Below are positions 16,948-27,402 of a stretch of 64,000 bases of DNA, in pieces. This stretch comes from Gammaproteobacteria bacterium (GTDB lineage: Bacteria > Pseudomonadota > Gammaproteobacteria > Xanthomonadales > SZUA-36), in the NCBI GenBank assembly GCA_024279945.1, contig JAJRRA010000064.1, positions 1 through 64,000 on the forward strand. Direction: 5' to 3'. The stretch's first letter is position 1. Every line of letters starts with the position of its first letter. The notes under the pieces were generated by a model. The model saw only the letters and a program-made list of their open reading frames with translations. It searched no databases and was not told the origin of the DNA. The translations under genes and the position numbers were made by a program.

Positions 16948-19722
16948 TCAAAGACGGCGACCCTCCAATGCAATGCGGCGATAGCGCTGTTCGAAGGCCT
17001 TGCTTCCACCCTCCATAACCGTGCAAATCGTCTGCCGAACCAGGCTCTCTTGAAGGCTACCTTCACACTCCATCTGTGTTTCTCCACCACGCGCGGCGAG
17101 AGCAACCACCAACTCCGCGTCACCGTTGACGACTATGTTCGCGTTGTGCGTAACCACGACCACCTGCCGATGGCATTTGGCCTCCCGCAACTGTGTCACG
17201 ATCAAGTCACTGATCAGGTGATTGTCCAGATCATCCTCCGGCTGGTCAAGAATCAGCGGCTCCTCACCGTAGGAAAGTAGAAAAGCCAAGAGCGCCGCGG
17301 TTTTCTGACCGGGCGAGCCCTCCTGGATCGAACGAAAATGCTGTCCATCACCTGTTGTGCTGTATTGGACGTCGAGGGAGTCCTCTGGAAACCACAGGTC
17401 GAGGCGATCAATAACCTCGGGCTGGAGTTTACCAATGTGGGTCGCGAAACGTCGGTCTGCCACTGTTCCCGCGTCGTATTGGTCCAAGGCAATCTTCCTG
17501 ATCTTGTCCTTTATGTTTGTCAGATTCTTTTCGATGTCCTCGGTGCCGTTACTGCTCCTGTAGAGTTCGCCGAGTATCCCTTCCTCGCGATCCGGATCCG
17601 GCGACCCAATATCTTTCTCAAAACTGCTGTCTTCTCTTTGCAGCAATCGGCGAAAATCGGCTTCGACAGTCTCACGGGCACCGTAAGGAAGAACCTGTAT
17701 CCGGACATACCGGTTTTCACTTAAGACATCATTGAGGAATTTCCGACGAAATTCAGTCAACTCACGGCGGATTTCCACCAGTCGATGCAAGCGTGCGCCT
17801 GCCTGCTCTTTAAGCTTTTCGACGTGTTTTTTGCGCTCATCCAGTTCTTTCAGGCGTTGCTCGATGGCTTGGCGGCGCTGTACGAACTCGCCGTAAGCCG
17901 CAGGATCGCCGGCCCCTTCTTTGGCCAGGCTCTCTCGCAACTCTTGATAGGCCTGTGCAGCAGCGTCAGCGCTCTGTTTCCAGGACGACTCATCCTTGCT
18001 TTTTCGCCACTCGGCGACAACTTCATCCGTTTGCGATGCGAGAGTTTCAAGCGCTTTGCGAATTTCATCCAGGCGTTTGTTTACCGTGGCAGCATGCTCG
18101 CACAATTCAATGTCTGCCGCTGAATCCGGATCGAAGGTGGTTTCGTGGAGAAGGTCAGGAACGATTTCGGCTGCGACTGTTCGCAACTGCTCTCCCGCAC
18201 CCGTCCAGCCTTCCTCCCATGCCTCGACCTCCCGCTGCTGGCGGCTCCTTTTCTGGAAGGCTTTAAGGACATCGGCATGTCCTGCCTGCTCGAAGATAAT
18301 CAGTTTCCGCCTCACGTCGTCGAGTTCTCCCCGAAGACGTGGTTCTTCGGCGAGACCAACCTCGATCTCCCTCGCCTTGGCCCGCAGTGAAAGGAATCGG
18401 CCCTCCTCCTCATTCCATCTTTCGACCCAGGAATGGCGATCGACCTGGGGAGCTTCGTCGACAACCCCGAGCAGCGCAAGCGGTGTTTTCGCAAGCTGGA
18501 ATATCTGTTTCTGGCTGTAAATCCGCACCGGAAACCGCTGCCGAATGTCGCCTTCTGCGCCGCGCCATTCTCCATCGACTTCTTGTTCAATGGGTTCAAG
18601 GTCCCCAGCAGGATTCCACTGGATACGAAACCGAGAACCATTCTTGCGATAAATCGCCCTAATTGCAGTGTCGCTTGTGAGCAGACCACCATCTTCTCGA
18701 TCTGGGTAAACCCGCCCGTATTTTTCAAATTCTGCTCTCAAATAGTCCGGCAGTTCGTCCTCCCGTTGCAGGGCAATGCGAAGGAACTCGACAACAGTAG
18801 ACTTTCCCGTACCCCTGCCACCAATGACAGCATTTAGCCAGGGGTTGAGCCCGATCGCGAAGGGCTGGGAACGGCCTAAATAGCGCGCTTGCGAAACCTC
18901 TATCGATTCCAATACCAGCGGCGCGTGCTCGTTCGGGTTGCCCGTCTCCTGGTCAGACCGGCGCACGGAGAGCGAACCGTCCAGGAGAGCCAACCGCAAC
19001 CCCTCGATGCTGGGCGAACCCATCTTGACCCAAGTGAAGTGACTACCGGGATATCGCTGTCCCACATTACCGGAAGGATGATGGGCGTCCGATCCAAGGA
19101 TTTCGGTCCAGCACAGGCTTTTATCAATGTAGGGTTGTGGCTTCTTATTCGCGGGGTTCATTAGCTCCATGGCGAAGATATCTTTGCAGTCTAATGTCTG
19201 CTGTAACGTAGTCCCCGCCAACTGAAAAAGCCCGCTGTTCTCATCAACATGGGCAGGAATGGCTATACCATTGGCCAACTCAATAGAATCGACCACCTCA
19301 GTAAATGATTTGGTTGTGACAGCATCACTCGAACCCTTTGTTCCAGAGAATCCGGCTGCACCGAGGAGCGAGTCGATATCTGATGTCGTTTTTTCGCACC
19401 CCAATATCGCCAGAAGGTGCACACCGCCGTTGACCGAAATTTCTACACCGGGGAACACGTGCAGTGACCTGAACCCTTCAGGCCGCTCTGATTCGAGGTC
19501 ACTGAGTGCTGTCTTAACACGATCAACCCACGCGCCAGTGTTATGATCTGTGATCGCAACGCAATCAATGTCGGCTCGCATGTAGTCGAGCAGCCATTCC
19601 TTTGGTGTACGCTGTTTAAGAGTCGTCTGATCTGAACCCTTGCCGTAATCGTCTGAGGCTGGAGTATGGGTGTGGAAGTCAAACTTCCACCAACGCGCCC
19701 CATTCCATTTCCAGTCCGTCAT
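16948..19722 (-). CDS. PHP-domain/SMC-like ATPase (TrlF-like)
   Basis: Fusion of a PHP metal-dependent phosphoesterase with an SMC/ABC ATPase. PHP motifs are FDFHTHT (16-20), ITDHN (57-61), PGVEIS (91-96), PAHVDE (156-161) and GSDAHH (210-215). The ATPase Walker A is GGRGTGKST (301-309). A long charged, coiled-coil-like middle follows (about 420-660). Near 800-830 come a signature-like EGSPGQKTAALLAF and Walker B LILDQPEDDLDN. At 924 aa it matches PHP-ATPases found in defence islands. It overlaps the small upstream ORF by 4 bp. A nuclease or nucleotide phosphoesterase gated by the ATPase is likely; the target is not evident. Confidence 0.85.
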   Translation of the reverse strand: MTDWKWNGARWWKFDFHTHTPASDDYGKGSDQTTLKQRTPKEWLLDYMRADIDCVAITDHNTGAWVDRVKTALSDLESERPEGFRSLHVFPGVEISVNGGVHLLAILGCEKTTSDIDSLLGAAGFSGTKGSSDAVTTKSFTEVVDSIELANGIAIPAHVDENSGLFQLAGTTLQQTLDCKDIFAMELMNPANKKPQPYIDKSLCWTEILGSDAHHPSGNVGQRYPGSHFTWVKMGSPSIEGLRLALLDGSLSVRRSDQETGNPNEHAPLVLESIEVSQARYLGRSQPFAIGLNPWLNAVIGGRGTGKSTVVEFLRIALQREDELPDYLRAEFEKYGRVYPDREDGGLLTSDTAIRAIYRKNGSRFRIQWNPAGDLEPIEQEVDGEWRGAEGDIRQRFPVRIYSQKQIFQLAKTPLALLGVVDEAPQVDRHSWVERWNEEEGRFLSLRAKAREIEVGLAEEPRLRGELDDVRRKLIIFEQAGHADVLKAFQKRSRQQREVEAWEEGWTGAGEQLRTVAAEIVPDLLHETTFDPDSAADIELCEHAATVNKRLDEIRKALETLASQTDEVVAEWRKSKDESSWKQSADAAAQAYQELRESLAKEGAGDPAAYGEFVQRRQAIEQRLKELDERKKHVEKLKEQAGARLHRLVEIRRELTEFRRKFLNDVLSENRYVRIQVLPYGARETVEADFRRLLQREDSSFEKDIGSPDPDREEGILGELYRSSNGTEDIEKNLTNIKDKIRKIALDQYDAGTVADRRFATHIGKLQPEVIDRLDLWFPEDSLDVQYSTTGDGQHFRSIQEGSPGQKTAALLAFLLSYGEEPLILDQPEDDLDNHLISDLIVTQLREAKCHRQVVVVTHNANIVVNGDAELVVALAARGGETQMECEGSLQESLVRQTICTVMEGGSKAFEQRYRRIALEGRRL

Positions 19723-19868
19723 TTATCTTCTCCCTTTTTTGTCACCATCTGATAGTGCCACGCAAGAAGTTTGGAATTATCTTGGAAAATCTTCTCTGGA
19801 ATCCTGGGTATTGCTGCGGTGATCTTGGAGTAGGAGTTCTTCAGGTCAATGGAGTGGATAAGTTTCAC
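19719..19868 (-). CDS. Small ORF (49 aa) bridging the methyltransferase and PHP-SMC genes
   Basis: Begins with GTG one base after the methyltransferase TGA and ends in an ATGA overlap with the PHP-SMC start. It reads VKLIHSIDLKNSYSKITAAI at the start and finishes basic (KKGEDK). The exact fit between two coupled genes suggests it is translated, perhaps as a coupling peptide or small regulatory partner. No known family recognised. It could also be a chance open stretch of 150 nt. Confidence 0.45.
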   Translation of the reverse strand: MKLIHSIDLKNSYSKITAAIPRIPEKIFQDNSKLLAWHYQMVTKKGEDK

Positions 19869-19869
19869 C

Positions 19870-22800
19870 TCAGACTTTCCCTTCTTCCTTGATCACGCGA
19901 AGCAAGTCGGGGCTATCGATCGGAATCCGGATGAGACGGTTGCGAATTGGGTGTTTCGGAGCGTTGACTGTCTCATAGAAGGATTGGACCTGTTGCCAGT
20001 TGGTGCTGTTGGAGGCGGTTTCTTTCAATGGTTTGATCGCCTGGCCCACTTCGGCAATAACCGTTAGCTTCTTCTCCGCCATATGGTCTGCGAAATAGAC
20101 TTCCATTACACAAGCGTCGATTAATTCTTCCAGGAATGCGGCAATGACGGTGGGGGGTGTGCCATTCGATGTGGTTTTCCTGGCGTAGATTTTTGCGAAC
20201 TGGATGTAATTCACCAATGTTTCGAACAGGGTGACTGTCGTTGCATCGGATCTCTTGATCGGGATCTTATCGAAGAAAATCTTCTTCATTCGACTCGCAT
20301 TTCCAGAATATTCTGGAAAGTTATTCTTGAAACAACAGCGGAACAAGGAAGAATTGAATATTGCTGTTAGGTATGGAAGTGCCTCTTTGTCGCTGCTCAT
20401 CATGAAGCAGGTGGTGTCCATAAAAAACTGATCTTTGTCGTAATAAAACGGCATAGTAACTGCAATTTCCTGATAGATGATCTTCGATTTACGAAACTCT
20501 CCGTGGTAACCGATTGAGTCCTGCGTTTCGAACCATTCATATGAGCCAGCCTTACGTCCTGGCCACTTACTGCCCTTAAATGTCTTGGGTTTGGGTTCCA
20601 ATCGTTTCCGATACTGCGAGAGATAATTTGCTAGCAACGGGTAGTTTTCAATCTCTAGTTTGTAAGTTGGAAACGTCCCAATCATCCAAGTGCCATCCCA
20701 AGAGTGGCCGTAACGTTCAACGTAACGCCCGCGCAAGAGCGGCACGATAATTTCTTCAGCCCGCGGTTCTTGAACAATGAGTTCATCACGCTGTTCCTGG
20801 GTAAGGTAAAAGGCATCATTGAGGCCGGTCTTGATTCCATAGTTGATACTCAAATCCCATTCTTCAAGGGGAACGCCCTGCGCTTCAACGGCTTTCTTGA
20901 TGCGATAGCGTTCAGGGGTGACAACGACCCACGAGCTTTCGCCCAGCTCCGGCATGTGTACCGCGTTTTTCTGGAAATATTTTGCGGGGTCGGCCATGGC
21001 AGCCTTGTCGTCGGCAGCGTAGCAAGAATAAGTGAGATCGGTAGACGGCCTGTTTTCAAAGCTCAGAATACAAGTATAGGTAGTGGCGGCGCCAAAATTC
21101 TGTGCCATGCCGAAATCAAGGACGGTCTCGGTATCCACTGTCGATGAGAGAAAGGCCCGCAGTTTTTGGCCGTAACCTGCCCGCATCCATTTGTTGGACG
21201 TGATGTAGCAGAGATGCCCGCCGGGCCGAAGTAGTTGGGCACCACGTTCATAGAAAAGACAGTAAATATCGGCGGTGGCGGCATAGGTCTGATAGTTCTG
21301 TGCCACCCAGGTTTCTTTCTGGCTCTTGGGGAACTTCTGGATCTGAACATAAGGTGGATTGCCAATAACAACATCGAACCCGTCCGTAATCCCATACATC
21401 CACTCTGGATCAAAGAACGACGCAGAAGTGTTCTGATCATACGGGTCCCACGCAGCAAGCTGGTGAGAGGCTTCGCTACTCATGCCGCCATCGGCAAGAA
21501 CCGTAGCAATTTTTTTGCGGAGTTCTGCATCCCGCTTCTGCAAGGCGAGCTTGCTACTCCTGCGCTGGGCGGCAAAGTGTCTGTGACGCACGGCTGCCAG
21601 ATCGCTCTCCAGTTTAGGCAAGCGTGGATCAGTCAGTAGCAATTGACCCTGCCCCCGATCTAATGAGATCAGAGTATTAGCGGCAACGAACCGGGTCTCC
21701 AGGTTCGGCAGCGGGCGGACACCGCAGTTCTGGGCTTTGTTCTTGTTGGTGCGCTGATCGCAGATGAGGGAGATGAAGAAGCGCAGCTTCGAGATCTGAA
21801 TGGCGATGGGCTGAATGTCCACGCCGTAGATGCAATTTTCAATCAGGTACAGTTTGCGCCCGTAATTATCGTCGTTATCCCGGAATATGCGCTCCAACTC
21901 ATCCCGCATGGATACCGAGTCCAGTTTGTCGAGCTGTTTCTGCTTCCAACGTTCATTGTGCGGGTCAAGCTTGCCGAGTATGAACACCAACTTGTGCAGA
22001 ATACCCATCGGGAATGCACCGGAGCCGCAGGCAGGGTCGAGGATTTTGCATGTGTCGATCGCATCGATCAGGGCGTCGACTTCCTCTTCATCGAAGGGAT
22101 GGTCTTTCTCTGTGTAGGCAAAAACTTCCCGCAGTAGATCCTGGAGGTCCTTCATTTCCGCAAGCTTCGGCACCTTCGCCTTCAATTGACCTTCCAGGTA
22201 CGCGACCAGGGATTCATCCACCATGTAGTGGACAATTTCACGGGGCGTGTAGAAAGAGCCGGTCTGTTTGCGAGCGGTAGTGCCAGTTTCGGGGTTGTAG
22301 CTGGCCAGGAGATTCTCAAAGACCTTGCCGAGTAATTCGGGGTCGAGGGCGATTTCCTCTTCGATCGGAGTGTTCTCGGTAACGGTGAATTTGTAGCTGT
22401 CCAGTAGGTTGATCAGGCCCTGCACTTTCTCCTTCTTTCTCTTCTTATCACCGTAGGCATCGCTGAGATCGAGGGTTTGATAATCAGAGAAAAACAGGAA
22501 ATTGGGAACCTTGGGTTGCTTCCGGGGATTGCGCGAGAAACCATCAACGTAGATGACTTTGCCTGATTCGTCTTCCTTGTCCAGACAGTCAAACAGTCCA
22601 CCATTCAGGAATGGGATATCAGAAAACAGTTTAACTGCTTCATCTTCGGCAATAGTGAACAGCTTCTGAAAGCGATACAAATTTTTAACCCCATATTCAT
22701 CTTTTCGCTTCAAGAAAGAGCCGTCGCTAGTAAATTTCCGGTTTGCCGGGCTACCGGTATTCATACGTTGATTGAGTGTTCCAAAGAACAGATTCTGGAG

Positions 22801-23721
22801 AATGGCCCGGTAGAATGTACTGTCGTTGTCCTTGAGAGAAATGAGGACACCGGCGAGTTTGCGTTCACTGAAGAGCTCGGAAGGAATGAGGCCTTTTTCC
22901 TTGAGGAACCAGCAGAAAATCAGCCGCGTGAGTAGCCGAATGACGTTGGTCGCATTTCGCGTGGCTTCGTCCTTCTCGACATCGGCGGGGAACTCGACAT
23001 GATCCAGCGCCCAGAAGTACCAGTCCGCAAGCTCACGGTAAAACTTTTTGTTCAGCTCGTTGGTATCCAGAGTCTTGCGCCAGGCTTCGTGAAGCTGTTG
23101 GAAATCCCTGCACTCGTGCTTCGCTATCAGCGCCTGGAGTGAGAGGTCATACAGGATTTCGATGTGCGCCCGGTGTGGGTACTGATAGCGGATATCCTTG
23201 ATCAGCTTGATCTTTTCCAACACGTCGCGGCTTTGATCCTTCTTGTGCAGCCGCCGGTCAATGATCGAGAAGGTCAGCGCACCGTTATGCCGTATGAGCA
23301 GCATAGCGGGCATATCGAACAGCAGATTGATCTCACGAGTGATGTCAGCGAGCTGGGTGCGCGTGTAATGGTTCTTCTCCAGGTCAAGAGCGAAGAACAG
23401 GTAGGACTGGTAGTTGCGGGCGTCGTAACCTGATTGAAAGTTCAGGGCAGCCTGCCCTCCGGCGCTCTGTACTTCATCATCAGTCATCTGGAACAGGAAT
23501 TCGACGGACTTCCAGCGTTCGAACAGGGCCTTGTCTTTGCGAAATTTCCGGTCACGTTTGTCGAATTCGGCAAGAAAGGCGTCCGGTGTATTGTCGAGAT
23601 CAAGGGGTTTCTCACTTTGGTAACCAAGGGTGTGCAGCAGACCAATGGCGGCGGCGTGCAAGTCGGCACCGGGAAAAGCCCCCAGTGCTGTTTGTAATTG
23701 TTGCCGCGAGTCTGTGTTCAT
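19870..23721 (-). CDS. Eco57I-like class I DNA methyltransferase (type IIG/defence-associated)
   Basis: Large N6-adenine methyltransferase-type protein of 1283 aa. Motif I is LDPACGSGAF near residues 560-569 and the catalytic motif IV is NPPY near 787. The first 500 or so residues form a helical N-terminal region typical of Eco57I, BREX PglX and DISARM-like enzymes, and the last 300 or so a target-recognition region. There is no obvious PD-(D/E)XK nuclease motif at the N-terminus, so it may only methylate, with cutting done by the PLD-helicase 56 bp upstream. It is the second gene of the island operon. BREX (pglZ, brxC) and DISARM (drmA, drmB) core genes are absent. Confidence 0.87.
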   Translation of the reverse strand: MNTDSRQQLQTALGAFPGADLHAAAIGLLHTLGYQSEKPLDLDNTPDAFLAEFDKRDRKFRKDKALFERWKSVEFLFQMTDDEVQSAGGQAALNFQSGYDARNYQSYLFFALDLEKNHYTRTQLADITREINLLFDMPAMLLIRHNGALTFSIIDRRLHKKDQSRDVLEKIKLIKDIRYQYPHRAHIEILYDLSLQALIAKHECRDFQQLHEAWRKTLDTNELNKKFYRELADWYFWALDHVEFPADVEKDEATRNATNVIRLLTRLIFCWFLKEKGLIPSELFSERKLAGVLISLKDNDSTFYRAILQNLFFGTLNQRMNTGSPANRKFTSDGSFLKRKDEYGVKNLYRFQKLFTIAEDEAVKLFSDIPFLNGGLFDCLDKEDESGKVIYVDGFSRNPRKQPKVPNFLFFSDYQTLDLSDAYGDKKRKKEKVQGLINLLDSYKFTVTENTPIEEEIALDPELLGKVFENLLASYNPETGTTARKQTGSFYTPREIVHYMVDESLVAYLEGQLKAKVPKLAEMKDLQDLLREVFAYTEKDHPFDEEEVDALIDAIDTCKILDPACGSGAFPMGILHKLVFILGKLDPHNERWKQKQLDKLDSVSMRDELERIFRDNDDNYGRKLYLIENCIYGVDIQPIAIQISKLRFFISLICDQRTNKNKAQNCGVRPLPNLETRFVAANTLISLDRGQGQLLLTDPRLPKLESDLAAVRHRHFAAQRRSSKLALQKRDAELRKKIATVLADGGMSSEASHQLAAWDPYDQNTSASFFDPEWMYGITDGFDVVIGNPPYVQIQKFPKSQKETWVAQNYQTYAATADIYCLFYERGAQLLRPGGHLCYITSNKWMRAGYGQKLRAFLSSTVDTETVLDFGMAQNFGAATTYTCILSFENRPSTDLTYSCYAADDKAAMADPAKYFQKNAVHMPELGESSWVVVTPERYRIKKAVEAQGVPLEEWDLSINYGIKTGLNDAFYLTQEQRDELIVQEPRAEEIIVPLLRGRYVERYGHSWDGTWMIGTFPTYKLEIENYPLLANYLSQYRKRLEPKPKTFKGSKWPGRKAGSYEWFETQDSIGYHGEFRKSKIIYQEIAVTMPFYYDKDQFFMDTTCFMMSSDKEALPYLTAIFNSSLFRCCFKNNFPEYSGNASRMKKIFFDKIPIKRSDATTVTLFETLVNYIQFAKIYARKTTSNGTPPTVIAAFLEELIDACVMEVYFADHMAEKKLTVIAEVGQAIKPLKETASNSTNWQQVQSFYETVNAPKHPIRNRLIRIPIDSPDLLRVIKEEGKV

Positions 23722-23777
23722 GGTTGCAACTGTGGTATCAGTTCCATTTCTGATCCTGTTTTATTAACACCTTGAAA

Positions 23778-26700
23778 TCAGCGATCCGCTCTCCCTGATT
23801 TGATGACCAGCCAGGTGATGAGCTCGAAATCAGAGGCGCCGGTGGCCTGATCTTGTTTGTCGGGGATGACAAAATCCCGACTTGACTGCAGCCCGGCTGC
23901 GGTTCGTTTCTGGAAGGTGCGGACGATGGATTTAATCGCCTTTTTTAACAAGTCGCTGTACCTGTCCATCCTCTCGCCGCTTTGTGTCTCCTGGTCAAAA
24001 AGGTCGCAAAGCGCTTGATATGGTGCATCTTTGCCGACACAGAGTTTCTGGAACATGGAAAGTACATTCTTCGCCTGAGTAAAAGTAAAACGGACGGTGC
24101 CATCATTGCGAATATAGAGCAGGTAATAGCGCCCCAGCGGATTAACGTTTGAGGATCGTTTCTCTTGCGGCGGGTTCTTGTGCCGCAAGCAGAAGATCAC
24201 GCCGGGTTTTACGATCTTGTGCCAGTTCTGGTCGAACAGCTCTGCACCCTTCATTTCGTCAAGTATCGGTGTCACAGCATAGAGGCCCAGCGGGGTTTCC
24301 TCCAGCAGTTTGCGGTTGTTGGCCAGGAAATTCATGAGCTCAACCCGGAAATCATCGAGTGTGAATTCACTGAGTGAAACGTTGTCGTCCATCTCCTCCA
24401 GATCGATCACTTCGTCTCTGAGCCGGATGAGCTGCTTCTCACGATAGGTCAGTTCTTCAGAAACCAGTGCTTCGAGTTGATCGGGATCGAGAAGATTGTC
24501 CCCGCCGCTCGCAGCAAGATCCACCATCGCCATGCGCGCCTCTACGCGGTCCTTGAGGTTGATGTACTTATTCAGATCGTCAGTGGGCCAGAAATTGACG
24601 AGTTGAATCTGTTTGTTGGTGCTACCCAGGCGGTCGATGCGACCGAAGCGCTGGATGATCCGCACCGGGTTCCAGTGAATGTCATAGTTTATGACGTAAT
24701 CGCAGTCCTGTAGGTTCTGGCCCTCTGAGATGCAGTCAGTAGCGATTAGGATGTCGATCTCACCCTCCTGCGGCATGTTCAGCATCTTCTCGCGAAGCTT
24801 GGAACGGGGCGAGAAGTTGCTCAGGATAGAGATGAAATCAGTCTGGCGAGCATAGCCGGTCTGATTGAAGGTGGTGCGGTTGTCGCCGGTGCCGGTCACC
24901 AGCGCGCAGTGCAGATCCAGTTCCTTAAACACCCAGTCCTTCAGATTGCCATAGAGATATTGTGCGGTGTCGGAATAGGCGGTAAAAACCAGCACTTTCC
25001 GATTATTGTTGTTCAGTGGGTGGTTGATTTTGTCCTGAATCAGGCGTTTCAACTCCTGTAGCTTAGCATCCCGGTCCGGCGTGACGGCTGCGGCTTTCTC
25101 GTGGATGGCAATCAACTGCGTTCGATCCTTTTCGAGGTCTTTTTTCCATTCCCTGCGTTTCAGGTGCTCCAACCGGATCGGGAGCTTCTTGCCTACCATC
25201 AGCCTTTCCAGAAGCTCCGCGTCCTCTTCATCACCCTGGCCCTTGAACAAATCGGGGTTTGTGTATTCATCAAAGTTGCCTTCGAAATGGTCGATCTTCT
25301 GCAACAGGTCTTCGATCTTCTTGATCGTTCGGTCGATCGATACCTCAAAGCTGTACACGGAGCTTTCGAGCCGCTTCAGGTAGTTTGTGCGCATCATGCC
25401 AATCAAATAAGACTCGCGTGTTTTCTGATCGTTAAAAAGGACCAGTTGCTCGCTGTCTTTGATGTAGCTATTGACATGGACATCTTCCAGATAGGCGGAC
25501 GGATTGAAGATGGTCAGCTTGTACTCCGAGATAGCTGCATGCAGGTCATCGTAGGATGGGAAGTATCCTTTGAGATCTGTCGCCGGGTGCAAGGCGATTG
25601 GTTTTAGCCTTTTGGGAAATTCACCTATTTCTCTGGTTCCGTAGTAACTGATGATGTGTCGCCGAGACCGTGCGATCGTCAGTTCGTCAAGCAATTTGAA
25701 GAATGTGGAATCCAGGGCATCAAGCAGACGACTAACCTTACGTTCCGGGTTCTTCTTCGGATCCGCCCACTGTGTAAAGTTAGTCTGCGCGTTTTTCATT
25801 GTCTGGGCGATGCTGTAAATACCAAGTGACTCGTAGAAAGCCGTGTCCTGATCCTGTGTGATCAGCAGGAACTGGTTTCGCAAATCTTTGAGGCTGTTGT
25901 TCACCGGGGTTGCCGAGAGCAGCAACACCCTGGTATCAACACCCTTCTTAAGAACCTGCTCCATCAAAAATTCATAACGCGTTATCTTGCGGGTACCGTC
26001 CTCGTTAATCTTGCCTCGGGTGTTATTGCGAAAGTTATGAGACTCGTCAATCACGATGAGATCATAATTGCCCCAATTATGAGTATCATAGGCATCTCGC
26101 CCCAAATCGGTATGCGATAGTACAGTAAAGGCAAACCGATCCCTGAGAAGGGGGTTGCGTGTATCGTTTTCGCGGTAGACCTTCCAGTTATCCTCCAGCT
26201 TTTTAGGGCAGAGTACGAGTACACGCCCGTTGAGAAGCTCAAAGTACTTGATGACTGCCAACGCTTCGAATGTTTTTCCCAAACCAACGCTGTCTGCGAT
26301 GATGCAACCGTGATGCTTCAGGACTTTGTTAATTGCACCCTTTACTCCGTCCTTCTGAAATTCGTAGAGCATGTCCCATACGTCGGATTCAAAAAAGCCG
26401 GTTTTCTCATCGAGGAGCCCACCGCGCTCCGCGTCCGACAAATAATCCTCAAAGATGTGGAAAAGCGTCTTGAAATAAATGAATTCAGGAGAATGGTTTT
26501 GGTATAACTGAGATAGGTAGTTCAGGACTTCATCTTTGACATCCTCTACAAGGTCCGTATCGTTCCAGACTTCATCGAACCAATTCTTCAGGTCTTTTCG
26601 ATCCCTGTTGCTGTCAACTTCCAGATTAAGCTCAATATTGTTACCTGAATTACCAAGACCAAGGCCACGAACTGTGAAGTTGGAGCTACCGATGATAGCT

Positions 26701-27109
26701 TCGTGAACGCCATTGTTGTCCATGTGGTACATCTTGCCGTGAAGAAAGCCGGGTTTGACAATCGACCTGATATCTACTTTCGCTTTAGCCAGTCAGCACA
26801 TTCTCTCGCTACACGTTTTTGTTGAAGCTTGTTTTCAAGCGCAAGAACGTCATTCTCTATTCTGAAGGCCTTTTTCTCTGTCTTGTCGGGGTCAAGGGAC
26901 TGGATGAATTGCGGTTCTCCGAATAAGAAGCGGAGATGACTGATCTGGTCGAGCTCACTCTTGAGGGCGGAGTAGGCATAAATGGTGAAATATGCAGAAA
27001 CGAATGAGATATCCGATCCCGAGGTGATTTTCTCTTTTAGGAAATCACCGATCGATCCACGATGATGGTTATCCCAGATGCCGGATGCTCTACGGCCGGA
27101 TGACGCCAT
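23778..27109 (-). pseudogene. PLD-nuclease/SNF2 helicase, split by a single-base frameshift
   Basis: The first gene of the island operon. It starts at ATG 27109 (AGAGGAG upstream) and opens with a phospholipase-D-type nuclease domain. Near 26770 it hits TAG; one added base restores the frame and gives about 1110 aa. The HKD-like motif (HGK, then GSSNFT) lies just past the break. The helicase then shows ADSVGLGKTF (Walker A), VIDESHNF (motif II), LLLSATP (III) and QRFGRIDR (VI). In defence islands such helicases work with a methyltransferase as restriction module. The break could be a real mutation, an assembly error, or a -1 slip at AAG-TAG (AAG to AAA). An internal ATG at 26732 would give a helicase lacking most of the nuclease domain. 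Confidence 0.82.
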
Positions 27110-27231
27110 GCACAAACGCTCCTCTTGTTCTGGTGATGATCTATGCAAAAGATCAAGAGTCAAGTGAGGTTTAGAGTATATCAGGCTGGGATAATTATCT
27201 GGATTACTGGGCCTATTTCAGGTCAATCTCA

Positions 27232-27387
27232 TTAAACTGGACCCTCATCTTGCTGTTCCAGCACAGCCGCCGTATCCGGATGAATGAACAGGTCGCATCG
27301 GTTCTTGCCTTTCACCAGACGCTGGCTGTTGTGCATCCGGGAGTTGTTGGTGCGCAGATCCCGCCGGCCAATCAACAGTAATGATGA
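27232..27387 (-). pseudogene. Fragment of a molybdopterin oxidoreductase C-terminus
   Basis: About 50 codons read LLIGRRDLRTNNSRMHNS followed by RLVKGKNRC and IHPDTAA. This is the molybdopterin-dinucleotide-binding segment of formate-dehydrogenase-like enzymes. It has no start, no other domain and no functional neighbour. With the mmgE scrap beside it, it forms a junkyard of gene ends at the island border and records earlier rearrangement. Confidence 0.6.
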
Positions 27388-27402
27388 ATCTCCGGCAGCA
27401 GC

